From DASSUC01 sp035649895 (GTDB lineage: Bacteria > Actinomycetota > Actinomycetes > Mycobacteriales > Micromonosporaceae): a stretch of 22,052 nt of DNA. Numbering within the stretch: position 1 is the stretch's first letter; every line of letters starts with the position of its first letter. The position numbers were made by a program, and so were the translations under genes. Location of the stretch: assembly GCA_035649895.1 (NCBI GenBank), contig DASRIS010000102.1, positions 1 through 22,052 on the forward strand, written 5' to 3'. Under the pieces are notes generated by a model, which made no database searches, was not told the origin of the DNA, and saw only the letters and a list, made by a program, of their open reading frames with translations. Shown one piece after another: positions 6,795-14,799 of this stretch.

Positions 6795-7496
6795 GTGACA
6801 CAGGCCGGGTCCGGTGAGGATGCGCAGAGCTGGCTCGCGCAGGCGCTCGCCCGCCGCCACGAGCGGGCCGCACAGGGCCTGACGGTCGGCGCCTCCGCCC
6901 GCGGCCAGGTCACCGTCCCGGTCGCCATGCGGGCCTTCGACCCGGCGGCCCTCCTGCCCGGCGCCATGGCCTTTGCCGCGGGGCTGTCCACAGTGGACGC
7001 TGATGCCTGGTTCCGGTGCTACACGAGAACCATGTTCCTGTTCGGCGACCCGGCCAACCTGTCCGAGCGGCACCCCCCGGCAGTGGTCTGTGCGCATGGG
7101 CAGGTCGCCTGGCTGGGCGTGTACGACGCCCAACGGGCAGAGCATGTCCGCCGGCTGCTGCGGCCGGTCTCCGGCCTGCTGCCCGATGACCTGAGCCAGC
7201 TGGACACGGTTACCGGCCCGGACCGGTGCCCTGGCTGGCAGCTGCATGTCGCGGTGCGCGGCCTCGACCTGGCCCGGTACCTGGTCCACCTGCACCACAC
7301 GGTGGCCGAGGCGGTGCTCACCGGCGTCCTGCCCGCGGACGCCACCATCGCCCTGCGGCACGTCGAGGACCTCGACCCGGTACGTACCAGCCGGACCGGC
7401 TGCGCGTACGCCCGGGTCCATCAAACCGCCCCGGAGCAGCCGGCGCCCCGGCTGTTCACGGTGCTGACCCGGGTCGACGGTGAGCAGGCGCGCTGA
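6795..7496 (+). CDS. Uncharacterised protein, 233 residues
   Basis: I do not recognise this family. From GTG 6795 the product starts VTQAGSGEDAQSWLAQALAR and is a soluble, Leu/Ala/Arg-rich protein without signal peptide or clear membrane helix. Notable segments are DADAWFRCYTRTMFLFGDP, PGWQLHVAVRGLDLARYLVH and ATIALRHVEDLDPVRTS. Third-position GC is high and the frame is open from 6717, which supports coding. It diverges from the P450 start (70 bp between starts) and its stop lies 5 bp from the convergent kinase stop. The ribosome-binding site is weak. ATG 6928 is an alternative start but would drop a well-formed helical N-terminus. Confidence 0.6.
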   Translation: MTQAGSGEDAQSWLAQALARRHERAAQGLTVGASARGQVTVPVAMRAFDPAALLPGAMAFAAGLSTVDADAWFRCYTRTMFLFGDPANLSERHPPAVVCAHGQVAWLGVYDAQRAEHVRRLLRPVSGLLPDDLSQLDTVTGPDRCPGWQLHVAVRGLDLARYLVHLHHTVAEAVLTGVLPADATIALRHVEDLDPVRTSRTGCAYARVHQTAPEQPAPRLFTVLTRVDGEQAR

Positions 7497-7501
7497 GACC
7501 G

Positions 7502-8170
7502 TCACCTGACCTGCCCCGTCAGCCGGCGCGGCCGCCGGCGGGCCGGCCCGCGCGCTCCCGCCGGCAGCGCCGCACGCAGGTCGGCGATGACCAGGTCCGT
7601 CGACCGGCTCGCATCGACCAAGGTCAGGCCCACGTCTCGTACCTCATGCAGCATCGCGGCCCGTAGGTCGCGCTGGTAGCCGATGAAGCTGTCGTACGTG
7701 GCCTCGGGTCCATAGTGCTCGACCGGGTTCAGGCCGGCCGCGCCGCCGGCCCGGCGCCACGCCAGGTCGGGGTCCACATCGAGGAACACCACACCCTCCG
7801 GCGCGGGGAAGGAGCGCCACAGCGCGACCGTCGCGGGGTCGGCGATCCCGCTGATGATCCCCTTGGCGAGCAGCTTGAAGTAGTACGAGTCGACCAGCGT
7901 CGGTCCCTGGCCGGCCCCGCGCAGCGCCTCGTCCCGCAGGTGCCACACGACCGGGGTCAGCAGGGAGAACGCCAGCTCCGGCGAGTAGTCCCGGCCGATC
8001 CGGCGGTAGGCGTCAAAGAACAGCGTGCTGCGCAGCGCCCGGACCACCGGGAAGCCGTGCAGGTACGGGTCGTCGTACGAGACCACCCGCCAGCCCTCGG
8101 CCGCCAGCCGCCGTAACGTCTCGGACTTGCCCGAGTAGTCCCCGCCGAGGACGACCCAGAACCCGTTCAC
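7502..8170 (-). CDS. Thymidylate-kinase-like P-loop kinase
   Basis: This 222-residue protein begins with a Walker A motif (GGDYSGKSE, residues 8-16). DSYYFKLLAKGI replaces the DRY region of dTMP kinases, and VFLDVDPDLAWRRA matches their LDVxPExA..R strand. It should transfer a phosphate from ATP to a nucleotide or another small phosphoacceptor. The lost DRY arginine and the operon context argue against housekeeping dTMP kinase. GTG 8170 overlaps the UbiA TGA as GTGA, indicating coupled translation as the last gene of the operon. Codon 19 (8116-8114) is TTA, the rare leucine codon read by the bldA tRNA in streptomycetes, which would delay its production to the secondary-metabolism phase. The Arg-rich tail after residue 205 is probably disordered. 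Confidence 0.75.
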   Translation of the reverse strand: MNGFWVVLGGDYSGKSETLRRLAAEGWRVVSYDDPYLHGFPVVRALRSTLFFDAYRRIGRDYSPELAFSLLTPVVWHLRDEALRGAGQGPTLVDSYYFKLLAKGIISGIADPATVALWRSFPAPEGVVFLDVDPDLAWRRAGGAAGLNPVEHYGPEATYDSFIGYQRDLRAAMLHEVRDVGLTLVDASRSTDLVIADLRAALPAGARGPARRRPRRLTGQVR

Positions 8171-9066
8171 GGGTGGTCCCCGGCAAGCACGCCGAGGGCG
8201 AGGAAGACGGCGAAGCTGCACAGGACGAAGCCGAGCGTCGGCGACACCGGCCACCGGGGCAGGCGCGCGCCCCAGAACCGGGCGCCGGCGAGGACCGGGA
8301 AGGCCAGCGGGACAACGGCCAGCCAGCCCCAGCGCCCGCCGGCTGCCCCGGCCGGCCGTACCGCGATGACCGCGCACAGGGCGGACAGGACGGCGGCCGC
8401 GCCCGCGACGCCGAGCGTGCCGGCGAGGCCGAGCTGCTGGACGTAGGTCCGCTCGGACGCCCTGGGCTGCCTGGTGGCCCGGCGGGCGAACTCCAGGTGC
8501 ACGAGCACGAACACCACCGCGGCGACCCCGACGAGCCCGTGGCCGGTGACCGGGCGGTCGTGGTCGGTCAGGAACGCCGCGTACACGTAGCCGCAGAGCA
8601 GCAGCTGCACGGGCAGGTTCAGCGGCAGCTGGACGAGGAGGTTCTCGGTCGCCGGCCAGCGCAGGAGGACGTTCACCCCCACCAGGGCGACCAGGTAGGC
8701 GAGGTGGCCCGCCAGCACCAGCGCCGCGACCCCGCGCCAGGCGTTGGCGAGGAGCATGACGCCCATCCCGACACCGGCGAGCAGGACCAGGTCGCTGACG
8801 CGTACGACACCGGAAGGCAGCGGCCGGCGCGGGTTGTGCTCCCGGTCGTAGGCCAGGTCGCGGATGTCGTCGAGCGCCCGGATGACGAGCATGCCGACGA
8901 ACAGGGTCAGCACGGTGACCGCGAGGCCGAGGCCGGGCGACCACGCGGCCCGCCCGTCTGCCGCGGCGGCGAGGCCGGTCAGCCCGCACGCCCACAACAG
9001 CGTCGTCACCAGGTACGCCAGCGGCGGGTAGCTGGCCGCCACGAACCGGGCCAGGCGTACGGTCAT
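8167..9066 (-). CDS. UbiA-superfamily membrane prenyltransferase
   Basis: This 299-residue integral membrane protein has about eight to nine hydrophobic segments. The first Asp-rich motif is IRALDDIRDLAYDREHNPRRPLPSG (shown here only as landmarks D66, D67, D70, D74), the classic Mg-diphosphate site of UbiA enzymes with the NPxRPLPSG signature after it. The second Asp motif is weak: the region LEFARRATRQ then ASERTYVQQLG carries Glu rather than paired Asp. Members transfer a prenyl chain to aromatic or lipid acceptors, and a few are terpene cyclases. A polyprenyl-synthase-like gene at 405-1562 could supply the donor. The ATG overlaps the upstream gene's TGA (ATGA), and its own stop overlaps the kinase GTG. 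Confidence 0.88.
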   Translation of the reverse strand: MTVRLARFVAASYPPLAYLVTTLLWACGLTGLAAAADGRAAWSPGLGLAVTVLTLFVGMLVIRALDDIRDLAYDREHNPRRPLPSGVVRVSDLVLLAGVGMGVMLLANAWRGVAALVLAGHLAYLVALVGVNVLLRWPATENLLVQLPLNLPVQLLLCGYVYAAFLTDHDRPVTGHGLVGVAAVVFVLVHLEFARRATRQPRASERTYVQQLGLAGTLGVAGAAAVLSALCAVIAVRPAGAAGGRWGWLAVVPLAFPVLAGARFWGARLPRWPVSPTLGFVLCSFAVFLALGVLAGDHP

Positions 9067-11906
9067 GAGCCGCGGCTCCCCAGCTCCGGCGTGGGCTGGT
9101 CCGGCCCGTCCAGCAGGACCACCGTCCCCGCGGAGCCGTCCAGCTCGACCCAGTCGCCGTCGCGGATCCGGCTGGTCGCGCCCGCGACCGCCACCACCGT
9201 CGGGATGGCCAGCACCCGGCCGGTGATGGCGGTGTGCGACAACGGGGAACCGCACTCGACCACCATCCCGCGTGACCCGATCATGAGGAACAGCCAGCCC
9301 GGATCGGTCTCCCGGGCAACGAGGATGCGCTCGCGGCACTCGTCCGGGTCGATCCGAGGGTCGTGGACCACCCGGGCCCGGCCGCGGACCCGTCCCGGGC
9401 TGGAGCCGATGCCGACCAGCCGGCGCGATGCGGCCGGCTCCGTCGCGGATGGTTGGCCGGCCGGGCCTGTCGCGGTTGCGGATGGTGCGGATGGTTGGCC
9501 GGCCGGTAGCGAGCGGGTGAGGGGCCCGGACGGTGCGACGGTGAACCGGGCCGGCGGGTCCGGCTCGCGCGCCCACTCCTCCCGCTGCGCCCGGCGCCAG
9601 CTGACCAGCCCCCTGAGGTCGGCCGCCGCCACCGTGCCCTGGTACACGCCCAGCACCTCCTGGACGGTGAGGTCCAGCACGTCCCGCGGGTCCTCCACAG
9701 CGCCCGTCCTCGCCAGGTCGGCACCGAGCGCGAGCAGCCTGTCCCGGGCGACCCCGACGATCTGGCTACGGCAGAAACGGGTGTCCTCCCGCATCCGGGC
9801 GGACTCCCGCATGCTCGCGTAGAGCACCTTCAGCACCGCCCGGCGCAGCGGGCCGCGGCAGTGCTGTCGCAGCTCCCGCTCTGCGGCGGCCCGCACCTCC
9901 CGCTCGCGGCGGCGGCTGTCGGCCACCGTCAGGTCCTGGTCGGCGTACGCCCGCAGCACCGGCAGCAGCGACCAGGGCGCGCGGCGGACCGTCTCGGTCT
10001 CCAGCTTCAGGTCCTGCGCGCCGCGGTCGCCGTACCGGTGGACGTGCCGCAGCGCCGCCGCGGCGAAGTCCTCGCCGAGCTCGCCCGCGACCACCCGGCG
10101 CCACACCGCGCGCTCGTCGCCGGCGGCGAGGGCGGCGCGCAGCGCGGGGGTGCGCCGCACCCGCTCGGCGAGCTCCACCGCCGAGCGCAGGGCGGCGGCC
10201 GACCGGCTCTCGGCGCCGCCGCAGAGCAGGCCGTTGACCACCCCGGGCGTAATGCCGCCGGCCCACCGCGCGAGCAGCATGTTGATCAGGCGTACGGTGA
10301 CCAGCCCGTGGAAGTTGTTGACCGAGGGCAGGCCCCAGTGCTCGCCGAGCTCCCCCCAGAACCGCTGGTACTCCTCGACCACCGCGCCGGGAGGGCGGTC
10401 CTCCTGCTGCGACGCGCTGGCGTAGTACCCATCCCACCAGCGCAGCGCCCGGCGGATGTCGCGGCGGGTGCGGGCCATCCGCGGCAGCAGGGTCACCGCC
10501 CACCACGCGGTGCGCAGCCGTCGGAACCGGCGCCGCCCCGAAGCCCGGTCCGGACGCGCCGGCTGGCGCAGCCCGATGGCCTGTTCCCAGCTGCTGCGGA
10601 GCAGGTCGAAGCCGGGCAGGTGGGAGTGCAGGTGGTACCAGCTGTCCAGCCGGTAGTAGATGCGTCCCTTGAGGTGTACGGGCAGGCGGCGCAGCTCGTA
10701 GCGGTTGCGGCGGAGCACGTCCAGCGGCACGCCCATGCGCCGGTAGAAGTCGTGGAACGCCACCTCGGTCAGCTCGGTCGCCACCGAGTAGGTCAGCACG
10801 CTGGACACGCCCGGGTAGCTCTCGGTGGCGTTGCTGTTGGTGTACGTGACCCCAGCGGCGGTCTCCGGTCCCGCTACCGGGTACGGCCGTCCGTCAGTCG
10901 CGGGTGCCAGTACGGCGGGCCGGGCCTGGACCAGCATGATCGCGCCGTCGCCGGTGATGGCTCCCTCGATGTCCTGGGCGGTGCCGTAGTGCCGCTCCAC
11001 CTGGACGGCCAGCGCGGCGACCCGCCCGGCCTCCTCGTCGCTCAGCACCGCGGCGTCGGCCAGCTCCGGGGCCACGGGCAGGGGCACCGGTCCGCGGCGT
11101 GGGCCCACCGGGTCCAAGCCGACCATCCGGGTCTTGTGCGCCAGCCGCCTGGCCACCGCGCCGGAGCCCCGGTCGACGGCGTAGTGGTCCAGGTCGGCCT
11201 TCTCCTGCACGACGCCTTCGCCCACGCCGTACGCCGCGGCGATGACGCACCGCTCCGTGCGGTCGAGGGGGTCGCGGCTGAACGCCACGAACGAGCGGGT
11301 CGCCGGGACCATCCGCTGGACGCCAACGGCGATGCTCGTCGACAGGGGGTCCACACCGCGCAGCAGCCGGTACTGGACCGCCCGCGGGTTGAACGCCGAG
11401 GCCCAGCAGTCGACCACCCGGCGAAGGAGGTCGTCACGGCCGACGTAGAGAAAGCTGTCGCTCAGCCCGGCGAACGGGTCCTCGGCCGAGTCCTCGCCGA
11501 CGCCGTGGGCGCCGGCGACCGCGCAGCCGCGTACGGCGACCAGCCCGCCGGCGCCGACCAGCGCGTCGAACCGGTCCAGCAGCCGCGCCGCCAACGGGGG
11601 CGGCAGGCATACCCCCGTCACCTGGTCACGCAGGCTCGCCGCCCAGGCGACGACCTCCGCCTGCGGTGCGTCGGGACCGGGCCGGGCGCCGGCGTCATGG
11701 GTGGTCGCGCCGGCGACGAGCGCGTCGAACGTCGTGCCCGGGATGCAGAAGAACTCCGGCACCGGAAGGCCGTGGCGGAGCAGCTCCGCCTGCCGGGCGA
11801 ACTTGTACCCGACCAGGCCCGCGTCCTGCGCCTCGTCGGCCTCCACCAGCCGGTCCACATAGGTCGCACCGGCCGGCAGGGCTGCGCCGGCCAGGCTCGA
11901 CCTCAC
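9063..11906 (-). CDS. PEP-synthase / rifampicin-phosphotransferase-like enzyme
   Basis: This protein has 947 residues. The N-terminal ATP-grasp (PPDK_N) domain shows GYKFARQAELLRHGLPVPEF, then VAVRGCAVAGAHGVGED, the FAGLSDSFLYV loop, VGVQRMVPATRSFVAFSRDP and the closing DIEGAITGDGAIMLVQARP. A long middle region (about 380-790) has no family I can name and probably binds the acceptor. The C-terminal PEP-utiliser domain has the swivelling phospho-histidine, CGSPLSHTAITGRVLAIPT, with His at about residue 891. The domain order ATP-grasp, acceptor, His matches rifampicin phosphotransferases, which use ATP to phosphorylate a small molecule, releasing AMP and Pi. PEP or pyruvate is less likely as substrate because no PEP-binding TIM barrel is seen. 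GTG 11906 is chosen because it overlaps the preceding TGA as GTGA; the longer start at 11933 would overlap by 31 bp. Confidence 0.85.
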   Translation of the reverse strand: MRSSLAGAALPAGATYVDRLVEADEAQDAGLVGYKFARQAELLRHGLPVPEFFCIPGTTFDALVAGATTHDAGARPGPDAPQAEVVAWAASLRDQVTGVCLPPPLAARLLDRFDALVGAGGLVAVRGCAVAGAHGVGEDSAEDPFAGLSDSFLYVGRDDLLRRVVDCWASAFNPRAVQYRLLRGVDPLSTSIAVGVQRMVPATRSFVAFSRDPLDRTERCVIAAAYGVGEGVVQEKADLDHYAVDRGSGAVARRLAHKTRMVGLDPVGPRRGPVPLPVAPELADAAVLSDEEAGRVAALAVQVERHYGTAQDIEGAITGDGAIMLVQARPAVLAPATDGRPYPVAGPETAAGVTYTNSNATESYPGVSSVLTYSVATELTEVAFHDFYRRMGVPLDVLRRNRYELRRLPVHLKGRIYYRLDSWYHLHSHLPGFDLLRSSWEQAIGLRQPARPDRASGRRRFRRLRTAWWAVTLLPRMARTRRDIRRALRWWDGYYASASQQEDRPPGAVVEEYQRFWGELGEHWGLPSVNNFHGLVTVRLINMLLARWAGGITPGVVNGLLCGGAESRSAAALRSAVELAERVRRTPALRAALAAGDERAVWRRVVAGELGEDFAAAALRHVHRYGDRGAQDLKLETETVRRAPWSLLPVLRAYADQDLTVADSRRREREVRAAAERELRQHCRGPLRRAVLKVLYASMRESARMREDTRFCRSQIVGVARDRLLALGADLARTGAVEDPRDVLDLTVQEVLGVYQGTVAAADLRGLVSWRRAQREEWAREPDPPARFTVAPSGPLTRSLPAGQPSAPSATATGPAGQPSATEPAASRRLVGIGSSPGRVRGRARVVHDPRIDPDECRERILVARETDPGWLFLMIGSRGMVVECGSPLSHTAITGRVLAIPTVVAVAGATSRIRDGDWVELDGSAGTVVLLDGPDQPTPELGSRGS

Positions 11907-12823
11907 CGCTGTCCCGCCCGGAGCCGCTGCCACTCCTCGCGTGTCCAGGCCTGTGACTCGATGGTGACCAACCCGACCCGCTGCGGCTCGGCGGTAGCGT
12001 CGACCAGCTCAAGCCTTATCCGCGCCTTGGTGCCGCGCGGCTGGCTGGGCCTCCAGCGCAGCTCCAGCGACCTGCTCCGGTCGAGGGCGACGGGGAGCTC
12101 GGCCTGCACCCGGTTCAGGGTCAGCAGCACGTCGGCCGGCCAGCCGTACTCGCACGGCCACACCATGGTCGCGACCTGGCGGGCGGCCTCGAGCAGCTCC
12201 TCCGGGGAGCGCATGGCGCCGGTACGCCGGGTGAAATGGGCCTCGTCCGAGGAGCCGAGTACCGCCACCCGCCGGGCGCCGCCGTCCTGCGGCGAGATCC
12301 GGCTGACAAGGATGTTCTCCGGCCGGGCCCGGTGGACGAACGAGGCGTCTGCCGCTTCCGGGCTCAGCTCCGGCGCCTCCGGGCCGCCGTTGGAGCGCCG
12401 GTCCCACGATGGCCCGGACGGTAGCTGCGGGCCGGTCTCGTCGATGGCGACCGAGCCGAGGCAGACCGGTCCACGCGACTGGCTCGCCTGGACCGCCCAC
12501 CCGCCCGCGCCGGACGGCGGGCAGGCCCCTAGCTCGGTAGGCTCGTCCAGCTCGCAGAACCGGGGAAACCACAGGACGGTGGCCAGGCGCCGCAGCCCCG
12601 GCCGCCGGGTGCCGCCAGAAGGCTCCGGAGTGGACGTTCGTACCAGCTCGAGCAGTGCGGAGATCAGCATCATGCCGGGCACATGGTCGAGTGGGTGGTC
12701 GAAGAAGAACGGGTCGTCCAGGTCCACAGCGAGCGTCGAGCGCCATGCCGGCGCCAGCGTCACGTCGGTCAGCAAGGGCGAGGTGACCTGTCCAGCTTGG
12801 ACAGTTGGCATCGCCTGCGTCAT
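11903..12823 (-). CDS. AfsA-like double-hotdog protein (gamma-butyrolactone synthase family)
   Basis: This 306-residue protein has the diagnostic AfsA hotdog block DPFFFDHPLDHVPGMM at 37-52, followed by LISALLELV. A second hotdog repeat appears in the C-terminal half (RPENILVSRI, then SPEELLEAARQVATMVWP). AfsA enzymes condense a beta-ketoacyl thioester with dihydroxyacetone phosphate, the first step to gamma-butyrolactone or furan autoregulators. Some relatives act in metabolite assembly. The ATG at 12823 has GAAAGGG at 5-nt spacing, a strong site. It heads a four-gene operon whose other members are not autoregulator genes. No butyrolactone receptor gene is present in the window, so a structural role in the product is as plausible as signalling. 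Confidence 0.85.
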   Translation of the reverse strand: MTQAMPTVQAGQVTSPLLTDVTLAPAWRSTLAVDLDDPFFFDHPLDHVPGMMLISALLELVRTSTPEPSGGTRRPGLRRLATVLWFPRFCELDEPTELGACPPSGAGGWAVQASQSRGPVCLGSVAIDETGPQLPSGPSWDRRSNGGPEAPELSPEAADASFVHRARPENILVSRISPQDGGARRVAVLGSSDEAHFTRRTGAMRSPEELLEAARQVATMVWPCEYGWPADVLLTLNRVQAELPVALDRSRSLELRWRPSQPRGTKARIRLELVDATAEPQRVGLVTIESQAWTREEWQRLRAGQR

Positions 12824-13088
12824 CGCTACCCTTTCGGTCGAGCTGCCGCGGCAGGAGCTTCCGGGTAGTCGGCGGCCTTCCACTGACCGTCAGGGGCCGG
12901 GCGGCGAGCACCGGCAAAGGTCGGGTGGCTCTGCCGCGGGACCGGTCATGGGATCCGCAGACTGGAGTCGATCGACGGTTCCGGCAGATGCTTCCAGCCG
13001 GTTCTAAAGAGGCGCTAAACGCCGGCTAGCCTGACGCATCCCTCGGGACGCCACCTGGCGCCGCCTCCGCGCGGCGATGCGGCGCTCG
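12824..13088. promoter_or_regulatory. 265-bp intergenic region upstream of the AfsA-like gene
   Basis: I see no gene here. It holds a perfect 12-bp palindrome CTGCCGCGGCAG (12843-12854), 20 bp before the AfsA-like ATG, a CTGAC-N-GTCAG inverted repeat (12883-12893) and a relatively AT-rich spot around 13000-13020. It must contain the operon promoter, but no convincing -35/-10 pair is visible. Confidence 0.35.
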
Positions 13089-13352
13089 TCAGCGCCCGCC
13101 TGTCTCTCCAGAGCCGGGCCCGGTCTGGGGCGGGCGGGTGCGCGTCCAGCGCCGCAGCCTACGCGGACGCCTGGCGACGTATATGACGAGACTGACGAGT
13201 AGCCCAAGAGCCAGGACGAGCTCGGCAAGGAGCTGGGCGCGCAGGAGCCGGTCGGCGATGAGCGCAGGCCCCCCACCGCTGATGAAGTCGTACCGTCGAC
13301 GGTCACGGACACCAGCGTGAGTGAGGTCAACAGCAGCAGGTCGCACGATCAT
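13089..13352 (-). CDS. Small single-pass membrane protein, hypothetical
   Basis: This 87-residue reading frame starts MIVRPAAVDLTHAGVRDRRR. It has one clear hydrophobic helix (QLLAELVLALGLLVSLVIYV, about residues 39-58), then ARRPRRLRRW and a charged, Gly/Pro-rich tail. The positive residues after the helix suggest an N-out, C-in orientation. No family is recognised. The frame stays open much further upstream, as GC-rich frames do, so the ATG at 13352 is a choice. It gives a compact protein that diverges from the MFS gene with a 63-bp gap, but has no strong ribosome-binding site. It may be a chance frame. Confidence 0.45.
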   Translation of the reverse strand: MIVRPAAVDLTHAGVRDRRRYDFISGGGPALIADRLLRAQLLAELVLALGLLVSLVIYVARRPRRLRRWTRTRPPQTGPGSGETGGR

Positions 13353-13415
13353 TGTCCAGGGCTCATGGATATCGGTGTGCGGCCGGGGCGGGAGCGGTCG
13401 TAGTCTCCTGGCCTT

Positions 13416-14666
13416 GTGAGGAAGGTCGTCGAGACCCTCGTCCCGGCGCGGCTGGGAGCGGGCTACCGCTGGCTGCTGGCCTCGTTCTGGGTGACGAGCC
13501 TGGGCGACGGCGTTGCGGTCGCGGCCGGCCCGCTGCTGGTGGCGTCGCTGACCGACGACGCGTTCCTGGTCTCCTTGGCCGCCCTGCTGCGATGGGCGCC
13601 ACCGCTGGTGTTCGGCCTGTACGCCGGCGTGCTGTCCGACCGCCTCGACCGGCGGCGGATCGTGGTCGCCGCGGACGCCTCCCGGGTGGTGGTACTGGCT
13701 GCCCTGGTCGTCATGCTGGCCACGGGCACGGCCTCGGTGCTCTGGACGCTGGTGGCGCTGGGGCTGCTCGCCGCCGCCGAGGTCTTCGCGGACAACACGT
13801 CGGCGACGCTGGCGCCCATGCTGGTCCACCGGGACGACCTTGCGCTCGCCAACGCCCGGTTGCAGATCGGGTTCATCACGCTCAACCAGCTGGCCGGCCC
13901 ACCGGTCGGTGCGGCGCTGTTCGCCGCCGGCCGGGTGTGGCCGTTCGTGACCGAGGCGGTCCTGGCGGCCGCGGGTGTGCTGCTCGTGTCGCGGGTCGTG
14001 CTGCCCGCGCACGGGCGGGAGCTGGTGGGCGTGGCGGCAAGCGTGCGACGGGACATCGTCGAGGGCCTGCGGTGGACGGTGCGCCATCCGGCGGTCCGTA
14101 CGCTGTCCCTCACCATCCTGATCTTCAACGTCACCTTCGGTGCGGCCTGGTCGGTCCTGGTGCTCTACGCCCAGCAGCGCCTGGGCCTGGGCGCCATCGG
14201 GTTCGGCCTGCTCACCACCGTCGCGGCGGTCGGCGGCCTGCTCGGCACGGCGCTGTACGGGTGGATCACCCGGCGGATGAGCCTGGGCAACATCATGCGG
14301 GTCGGCCTGGTCATCGAGACCTTCACCCACCTCGCCCTCGCCATCACGACCTCGCCGGCGCTCGCCTCGCTGGTCTTCTTCATCTTCGGCGCCCACGCGT
14401 TCGTCTGGGGCACCACCTCGACCACGGTGCGGCAGCGGGCCGTGCCCACCCACCTGCAGGGCCGCGTCAACAGCGTCAACACCATCTGCGTCTTCGGTGG
14501 CCTGGTCGTGGGCTCGGCCATCGGCGGTGCGCTGGCCACCCAGTACGGCGTAGCCGCACCCTTCTGGTTCGCCTTCGCCGGCTCGGCCGCCTTCCTCGTT
14601 CTGCTCTGGCGCGAGCTGACCCACATCGCCCACGCCGACCAGCAGGCGCACCCGTCCGCTGCGTGA
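13416..14666 (+). CDS. MFS exporter (MFS_3 / drug-efflux type)
   Basis: This 416-residue protein has about twelve hydrophobic segments. Motif A between helices 2 and 3 reads GLYAGVLSDRLDRRRIVVAAD. The signature TLAPMLVHRDDLALANARLQ with NQLAGPPVGAALF and the second-half region GRVNSVNTICVFGGLVVGSA are typical of the MFS_3 exporters that include EntS-like siderophore and macrolide efflux pumps. It most likely exports a small product of the locus by proton antiport, giving self-resistance. GTG 13416 has no good ribosome-binding site, but the first helix begins at about residue 18, so few other starts are possible. The downstream hydrolase has its own promoter-like element, so they may not be one transcript. 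Confidence 0.85.
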   Translation: MRKVVETLVPARLGAGYRWLLASFWVTSLGDGVAVAAGPLLVASLTDDAFLVSLAALLRWAPPLVFGLYAGVLSDRLDRRRIVVAADASRVVVLAALVVMLATGTASVLWTLVALGLLAAAEVFADNTSATLAPMLVHRDDLALANARLQIGFITLNQLAGPPVGAALFAAGRVWPFVTEAVLAAAGVLLVSRVVLPAHGRELVGVAASVRRDIVEGLRWTVRHPAVRTLSLTILIFNVTFGAAWSVLVLYAQQRLGLGAIGFGLLTTVAAVGGLLGTALYGWITRRMSLGNIMRVGLVIETFTHLALAITTSPALASLVFFIFGAHAFVWGTTSTTVRQRAVPTHLQGRVNSVNTICVFGGLVVGSAIGGALATQYGVAAPFWFAFAGSAAFLVLLWRELTHIAHADQQAHPSAA

Positions 14667-14710
14667 GGCGCCCGCCAGCGCCGCTCCCGGCGCAGCCCGG
14701 GTGCACGCAG
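14659..14710 (+). terminator. Possible hairpin terminator after the MFS gene
   Basis: CTGCGTG (14659-14665) pairs with CACGCAG (14704-14710). It encloses a smaller GCGCC/GGCGC hairpin (14678-14682 with 14689-14693). The outer arm overlaps the last codons. There is no U-tract, and the loop is long, so this is a weak call. Confidence 0.3.
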
Positions 14711-14731
14711 CGGCACACCAGGGCCAAGACA

Positions 14732-14766
14732 TTGACGGAGATGATAGTGACAGTAGAGAATCACTA
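14732..14766 (+). promoter_or_regulatory. Promoter with overlapping operator-like palindrome, SGNH hydrolase
   Basis: TTGACG (14732-14737) is a good -35. TAGAGA (14754-14759, 16-bp spacing) or GAGAAT (14756-14761, 18-bp) could be the -10. The candidate -10 sits between the arms of a perfect inverted repeat TAGTGA-N10-TCACTA (14745-14750, 14761-14766), the layout of a repressor site. The region is clearly more AT-rich than its surroundings. Confidence 0.5.
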
Positions 14767-14799
14767 ACACTCCGTAGTCGCAACTGCCTTGGGAGCGCC

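Noticed and set aside
7502..8170. Housekeeping dTMP kinase
   Set aside because: The DRY region is changed to DSY and the gene is translationally coupled to a metabolic operon, so a specialised acceptor is more likely.
9861..13007. A 1048-codon plus-strand frame opposite the phosphotransferase and AfsA-like genes
   Set aside because: It has no domains and is rich in Arg, Gln, Gly and Val, as expected from the complement of GC-rich codons. The minus-strand genes have full family motifs.
12824..13088. A butyrolactone-receptor (ARE) site upstream of the AfsA-like gene
   Set aside because: The palindromes found are short and GC-rich and do not resemble known receptor boxes, and no receptor gene is present.
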